Shown piece by piece: positions 58,386 through 64,000 of a stretch of DNA of 64,000 nt. Made by a program: the position numbers and the translations under genes. The stretch is from assembly GCA_027405735.1 (NCBI GenBank), contig JAPEHQ010000003.1, positions 1,674,001 through 1,738,000 of the forward strand, read 5' to 3'. The number at the start of each line of letters is the position of its first letter. The stretch's first letter is position 1. Origin of the DNA: Mucor racemosus. Taxonomy: Eukaryota; Mucoromycota; Mucoromycetes; Mucorales; Mucoraceae. Below the pieces are notes generated by a model. The model was not told the origin of the DNA, did no database searches, and was given only the letters and a program-made list of their open reading frames with translations.

Positions 58386-59964
58386 ATAGAAGAATTTTCT
58401 CTTGAAAAACAGTACAAATCCATTCAGCATTGTACCGACTACAAATTTTATTAAATAAAGCAAGGATGGTTACTATAGTGATTGTTTCATAAATTTGAAT
58501 GATGCAGAAATGGCCAGCTTAAAATTGAGAAACCGCATTTGAAATGAAAATAAGTCGAGAAAATACTAAGGTATTGCAATGATGGGTATTAAGTAAAGTC
58601 TAGATTATTTTTCATTCTCTACCAGGATATCTAGGTTTTGGGTGACTGTAAAGACTTTTTTATTTTTTTATAAATTTTGTGAGAGCGCTTTTTCTGTTAT
58701 AGAGATCCATGGAGGGGTGGCTGGTATGCAAAACTAAAACCATAGGATAGTACTCATTGGCGTCCATCTAACGAATTTTACCTCGTCAAAAATATTAATT
58801 TTTGGTGATACAAAAAAGGATCCATTTTGGACGAGGATATACAAGGAAAAATAAACAAAAAAATTAATTTCCCCACGAAAAATAGGGCTACAGCTACGAA
58901 TAAATACTCATTCTGTAGATAATTTTGTTGCACATAATGTGAAAATAAAATATTTTAGGGTTGCATTTGAATGAAGGGTACTTTTTGATTAAAAACCATT
59001 AAAATTTGACACTAAATTTACTAGGGATTTTATGAGAAAAATATTTCTAAAACCTACACAGATCGATTCAGAATTAGAAACTGAACCCAAGATATTTAAT
59101 ACGCTAGTTCAACTTATTATGCATTTTTGTGAGTAATTAAACATACAAGGTTTTTTTTTTGGTTTTTTTTGGTTTTTTTTTCCATTTGAACACTTTTTGG
59201 ATTCAAGCTCAGTCACATGTGCATATCCGATTATACAATTTTATACAGTATAATGATATTCAAAATCGGAGCGTGCCCCCATTTCAATAGATAATTAGGA
59301 AATACTGACTAAATATTGAGCTGGATTATATAATGCTGCTAATAATGAGCGCGGAAGGTATGGTTCATTGTAAGTTCTTAATAGGTTATCTGGACATAAT
59401 TATTAGAATTAGGAACTGTAAGGAATGATGCATATCAACTTTATTTCAATTATGGAATAAGGGGGAGTGACTATATTATATATTACTGTATATTTAGTCT
59501 AAGATGATGTGATATCATTTATTATATTATATATTATATCTAGTCTAAGATGATGTGATATTATTTAAGCTGGGCCAATGTAAATTTTTACCTGCAATTC
59601 ACATTGGTTTTTTCTGTTATAAAGAATATTCTATCTACTTAACTTTGCCTCCTCCTTGTTGGAACTGGTTCTGGTCAATCTATTCCCATCAAAACCTCAT
59701 ACAACTGGTCTTCCAACTTATGAAATTAAGATTTAACTACTGAATGTTATATCCTATATCCGCGCCCCTAAAACATATAAATACCTGATCTTTATACTCA
59801 TAGTTTGGCATCTTCATTCTTTTTCCTTATAAATATACTTAAATAAATATATCTAGTTCTAATTGTATTTTAGCTGGTTATCTTAACTATATATGTAAAC
59901 AAGGTTCTGCAAAAAAAAAAACCAAAAAAAAAAGACATAAAAACTACTATATATTTTGCATTAT
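58386..59964. other. Repeat-derived spacer
   Basis: About 58790-59130 is a strongly diverged, reverse-oriented family A fragment (CCCCACGAAAAATAG, TTAGAAACTGAACCCAAGAT, TTTAATACGCTAGTTCAAC). At 59470-59570 a segment TCTAGTCTAAGATGATGTGA with its AT-rich lead is duplicated in tandem. A TATAAATA word at 59780 could belong to an old LTR, but its ends are not resolved. No gene. Confidence 0.45.
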
Positions 59965-61309
59965 TACAAGATGTTCCTTAAAGGAACAAATTCAATGACA
60001 AAGACTTGCAACTTACAATATTCCGCCTATTTCATGTCGTCTGCGTGAGGTTTATCATTTTGATGTCTTACATAGCAAGTAAATATACTGTAGGAGTATT
60101 TTCGTTATATACCAAGCCAAAACATTATTAGTTAATACGCATCTCTGTTTTGTATTTGATTTATGAGAATTAAGCATTTAAAGCAGGGATAACTTGCCAA
60201 AGCATAAACATTCGGATTAAATAGAGGCCCTGTAATCGAATATGTTCAAACTTCGCATTTGTACTACTGCGAAACTGCAAGCTCATTCAAAACTCTGTTT
60301 GATTTATCAGAATATATAAATGTGAAATATAACTAGAAATTTAATCAAGTGAAGCGATGTCGTTTATTAAAAGGATATAAAGAGGGTTTATATACTAATT
60401 AAGTCGAGAAAAATGATGATGTGATAAGGATTATAGATGTTATCTACTATACTAATATGGCATGGTGATGGATTATCATGCTGTAACATCATGCTGGAAC
60501 ATCATGCTGGAATCGTGGTTCCGTTGATGTAAGATTGATCTGACTTTCGGTTCCTGAACTATTGCCTTACTTTTGGATTTGACATCCGGTAAAGAATGAT
60601 ACATCACTGCTGCCTAAACAATGACATTATGCAGTGTAAGTGTAATATTTAAGCTTGAGATATAAAACAACTTTGGAATGCGTTTCATTTCTTTAAAATA
60701 AAGCAATTCTCTTAGTGAGTATAGTTCCAGATCAGTATAAGTTGCATTAAATAATTTTTTATATTCTGGATTATCGTAAACTACATTAATCAACAAATCA
60801 ATTCCTGACCAAGTTAACATTACTGCAATTAGTATTTAGATATCATATCATCTTTTTCTGAAAAGTATCTACACTTTGCTTGGATTCCATTCATACTCTG
60901 TCTATACTTTAACCTTTTCTCGTCTGAAATTCAAATATATGAAACTGTGTTACATGTTACATGCATCGTGAAATGTTAATAATATCCTATTGGTATTTTT
61001 CTTACAGATATGCAAATTTAAGAAAATCAAATAGGCTAATCAGCAGCTTCAGATAATAGATAACATTTTCTATCCCTACCAAAGCGTCTTTGATGATTTT
61101 AAAAGAAACCCATCATAAAACTGCTTAAAATTGTTGGGCTTTGAATATGTCTTTAAATATAAGCTTTTAATAGAGTTATTTTAGCCAAGAAAACGAATTC
61201 TTTTCTATGTTTTTGTAGCTCTTATTCCTCAAATATCAAGAAAAGCTAGCGATCACATTATTAAATGCATTTAAACATAACAGAAAGGACATATAATGCA
61301 TAGTAAATG
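59965..61309. other. Spacer with second repeat H copy
   Basis: Positions 59965-60310 relate to 29305-29910. ACATCATGCTGGAA is repeated in tandem near 60486-60514. No coding gene was recognised. Confidence 0.4.
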
Positions 61310-61870
61310 CCATTAAACTTGAAAAATGGCCAAAGTTGAGTACTTTTAATGTTATATTATGATGCTTAGCAGGCATCCCCAGCGCTCTAAAGCATACCAC
61401 ACGAATGCTATTGATCAATAGATTCATTCTGAACCATTTCCACGATTTTTTTTTCATATTTTTTTCAACTCGATTTTTGCCTTATTGTACCTCATCTAAA
61501 ATCCAAAAATTTACATTATTCAATTTTTCAGTCGGAAAATGCGACTTTTTACTAAGGTATTTGTGAGAGACGTATGATCAAAATAATGCCAGTTTTGTCC
61601 TGATAGAGTTTACCTTAGTTGCACAAGCCATTATTTTTGACTTTTCCCGAAAAAACTAAAATCTTACATTTAGACAAATACTGAAGAACTTTATGCACAA
61701 AATTTAAAAACAAAAAATTATAAAATATAAAGCGTTTTAAATCATATTGATTTACTTAGAACATTTTTAAACGTTGAATAAGGATTTTAAGCTTCCAAAA
61801 TTCTTTAAAGTTTTAGAAATGGCAAATCCGATCATTGATCCGATTTTCGCAACAACTGCAATTTACCTTT
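61310..61870 (+). repeat. Second copy of the dispersed repeat seen at 4310-5000
   Basis: Shares CTAAAGCATACCA, a CCTTATTGTACCTCATC-type stretch, GCGACTTTTTACTAAGG and AAAAACTAAAATCTTACATT in order with the copy near the left end of the window. Clearly diverged. Confidence 0.55.
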
Positions 61871-61904
61871 TTAGTCACCGCTACTGCTAATTTCGTTATC
61901 TAAG

Positions 61905-62504
61905 TTTTAAATAAAAATGCGTTTTTTTTTTACTTTTCTTATATTTAACCAGGTACGGTCTGAAAAATCAGACTTTTCGGCGGACATTTTCGGTGACTCA
62001 TTTTATCCTTACCAACACTCATGATTTTTATCAAAAAACAGAAAAATCAAATTTTGATGCCAAAATCAACGTTTAAATATACTATATTGTGAGAGAAAAT
62101 TGTAGCCATAACTAATACACATTTTATAAAAGCTTAATATTAAATGTTAAGTAATGAGACTTAGCATTTTTGGCCCAAAAACGGTTTTTTGGTTAAAGGA
62201 TTTTCATGTTATATTTTGCGATAAAAATGTTTATTATTTTTTATTGAGCAAATAGAGCGCTAAATTCTGCATATGTGCATATTTTTTGTTTTTATAATTG
62301 GTAGTATAATTAACTCTAAATTTGCAAAACCAAAAAAAAAAAAAATTAAAAAATGTCAAAATTGATGATCTGGACAAAAATAATTTTCTAAATTAATATT
62401 CCACTTTTAAGCCGTGCAAGTCGTAAAAATAAGAGATTTTATAATACTTGAGAATTTTTCAAGGATTTACGATGCTGTATCCACTTGATTAAAGCTTATT
62501 ACTG
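61905..62504 (-). mobile_element. MITE-like element F, third copy
   Basis: Reverse copy of 23697-24310. Its end TTATTACTG is followed by TA (62505-62506). The other end is eroded near 61905. Flanking DNA differs from the other two copies, so this is an independent insertion. Confidence 0.75.
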
Positions 62505-62645
62505 TAAATATTTGTACATGATAATATTGTGTGGTAGTTTATTTGATGATAATATAGTTTTACGTTATAATTATTGCGCTAGAGATAAGCTACATTAAAT
62601 TTTAGTCTTATCCCTCCTCCAATATTATAAATATAAATATAGCCA

Positions 62646-62843
62646 TCACTGACTGGAACCTATTGCCGCCTGTTTACCCTCTTTGTCCCAAGCCAATTTA
62701 TTATTTAATGCTTCACCAGAACCAACATAAGTACTTACAAATGGTTCCTCGGTATTTGCATTTAAATTCCATGCATTAAGTTGACTGGTTCTATCTACAG
62801 TAGTATCAAACGTATCATCAGCCCGTTTTATGATAAATGTCAA
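62646..62843 (-). pseudogene. Dynein intermediate chain C-terminal fragment
   Basis: About 65 codons end at the stop 62646-62648. They read SQLNAWNLNANTEEPF, then a Gly-Ser turn, ALNNKLAWDKEGKQAAIGSS. The wording matches the last WD repeat of cytoplasmic dynein intermediate chains (LWNLN-D-E-P ... ALN-W---G---AVG). No start codon or upstream exon exists: an L1 LTR fragment begins right next to it at 62844. It is therefore a stranded gene piece, not a working gene. Confidence 0.55.
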
Positions 62844-62945
62844 TGTCGTATATTTTCAGGTTTGATAAGTAATACTTGAAAAAGAATACAATTAAAAGAA
62901 AATGAGTAATGAATCAGTTCCTCAACTGTATAATAAAAACAAGAT
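62844..62945 (-). mobile_element. L1 LTR fragment
   Basis: Starts TGTCGTATATTTTCAGG and follows L1 for about 100 bp to ATAAAAACAAGAT, then gives way to a minisatellite. Confidence 0.8.
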
Positions 62946-62952
62946 TGAGAGT

Positions 62953-63210
62953 TAGTCATCCGTCTTGCTTTCTATCCGTCTTATTTTACTCGTCTTACAT
63001 CCGTCTTATCCGTCTTATTTCATCCGTCTTACCACCCGCCCTTATTTTCATCTGTCTTATCCGTCTTATTTTCATCCGTCTTATCCGTATTACCACCCGT
63101 CTTAGTTCATCCGTCTTACCATCCGTCTTAATTCATCCGTCTTACCACCCGCCTTAGTTCATCTGTCTTACCATCCGTCTTATTTCATCCGTCTTATCAC
63201 CCTTCTTTCT
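62953..63210. repeat. ATCCGTCTTA minisatellite
   Basis: About 20 imperfect units built on ATCCGTCTTA, alternating with TTTC and CACCCG variants (TTTCATCCGTCTTACCACCC). It begins where the L1 LTR fragment ends. Because the units keep one frame open in places it looks like a Leu/Ile/Arg-rich protein, which is spurious. Confidence 0.9.
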
Positions 63211-63426
63211 CTACATGTAGATAACGGTCATGTCCAATACCAGTACAATAAAATAAAAATGACTAAAAGTAGTGATTATATCACGGAGAACGTAGGATAG
63301 TATTTATTATTAAGTTAAAAAAGGAAGCCAAAAGCCATTAGGTCCTGGATTCTAAAAGTATTATTTATACCGTTTCAATTCCATTTGGATGTCAGGCTCA
63401 ATATGGGATCAAAATGAGATTTAACA

Positions 63427-64000
63427 TTCTGGAACATTTCGTGAGCTTGTAGCCAGTTCTAGCTTTTCACTGAGTAGGTTCGATATAAATATCATTGCCT
63501 TCAATTTGATCTGGTAATCATCAAGAAATATGTCCAATAATACAGTAGTAAATAATGATATTTGATCTTGGAATGCGGTTAAATGAAATTATCAGTCTCT
63601 TATATAGCAACTGCTACATAAATTAAAAACATTAGTTCCGTATGTGAGCATGCATATTCAGATAAAAGAAAAGAATACGGGCTTGATAGTCTGATATGAC
63701 TTATCAAATGGTAAATACAGTATATCTTTGGAATATGAAAACAGCAAAAAGAGAGAAACAACACACGTAGAAAAGGATTTTTAAGGCTTTACATTATCTA
63801 GTACAATTAAAACCCTGTTAAATTGCACATTTCAGCCAATGTAAAGGCAGTATTACAGCGCATGAACTATAAACTAATATATAAAATAGGCAATATATGT
63901 TATCAAAGAAACATACTACATTTTTCTACTACCAGAAAAACCGTCTGTCATATCATATATTCATTAAAAAATTGCAAAAGCGAGACCGTAGAGCGACGCC
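63427..64000 (-). repeat. Block-B repeat, third copy, cut by window end
   Basis: Same orientation and order as 46855-47400 (GGAACATTTCGTG, GCTAGTTC-like words, AGAGAAACAACACACGTAGA, CAGAAAAACCGTCTGTCATA). It lacks the L2 LTR at the site near 63958 and continues past the right edge. Confidence 0.8.

Noticed and set aside
59417..59930. Possible LTR with TATAAATA
   Set aside because: TG and CA ends could be guessed, but no matching target duplication or second copy was found.
62909..63157. An 82-codon Leu/Ile/Arg-rich frame
   Set aside because: Generated by the ATCCGTCTTA minisatellite.
1..64000. CRISPR arrays, bacterial operons or biosynthetic clusters
   Set aside because: No direct-repeat/spacer array and no prokaryotic gene organisation; all genes are intron-bearing and eukaryotic.

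Overview
The window looks like a nuclear fungal genome, most probably an early-diverging Mucoromycota/Mucorales-type fungus. The base composition is strongly AT-rich. Genes are compact and split by many 45-90 bp GT-AG introns with TACTAAT-like branch points, and 5' leaders are pyrimidine-rich. The gene content is fungal: an eEF1A of 458 residues, a SUR7/PalI-like protein, UTP5 and a RasGEF with an Lte1-like layout. The species cannot be named from the sequence alone. I rebuilt every gene model by hand from splice sites and reading phase; all complete models close in frame.

Layout. 1-15.2 kb is gene-dense: an EST1A/SMG6-like decay factor (minus, running off the left edge), the SSU-processome WD protein UTP5, a 13-exon phospholipase D, a small zinc-knuckle-like protein and a NIPA-type magnesium transporter. 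15.2-30.3 kb is mostly repeats. It holds copies of a ~1.2 kb non-coding repeat (family A), solo LTRs, a MITE, a frameshifted RRM-like gene and transposase debris. 30.3-41.2 kb is a gene island with a small Cys-tailed protein, a calmodulin-like EF-hand protein, a SUR7/PalI-like four-span protein and a 1649-residue RasGEF. 41.2-49.9 kb is repeats again. 49.9-56.7 kb holds deoxyhypusine hydroxylase, eEF1A, a conserved basic-tailed protein and an AGTRAP-like membrane protein. 56.7-64 kb is repeats with a dynein intermediate chain gene fragment and a minisatellite.

The most informative structure is a ~4 kb composite repeat present as an inverted pair (23.70-27.78 kb and 43.28-48.07 kb) that brackets the 30-41 kb gene island. 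The two arms differ by clean insertions, and each acts as the empty-site control for the other. Together with comparisons between copies of family A, this resolves solo LTRs of four families with 5-bp target duplications, a pogo/Tc1-like MITE with a TA duplication, and a TIR transposon nested in an LTR. UTP5, eEF1A and DOHH serve ribosome assembly and translation elongation; SMG6 serves mRNA decay; the RasGEF, the EF-hand protein and PLD are signalling proteins. No operon-like logic is expected or seen.
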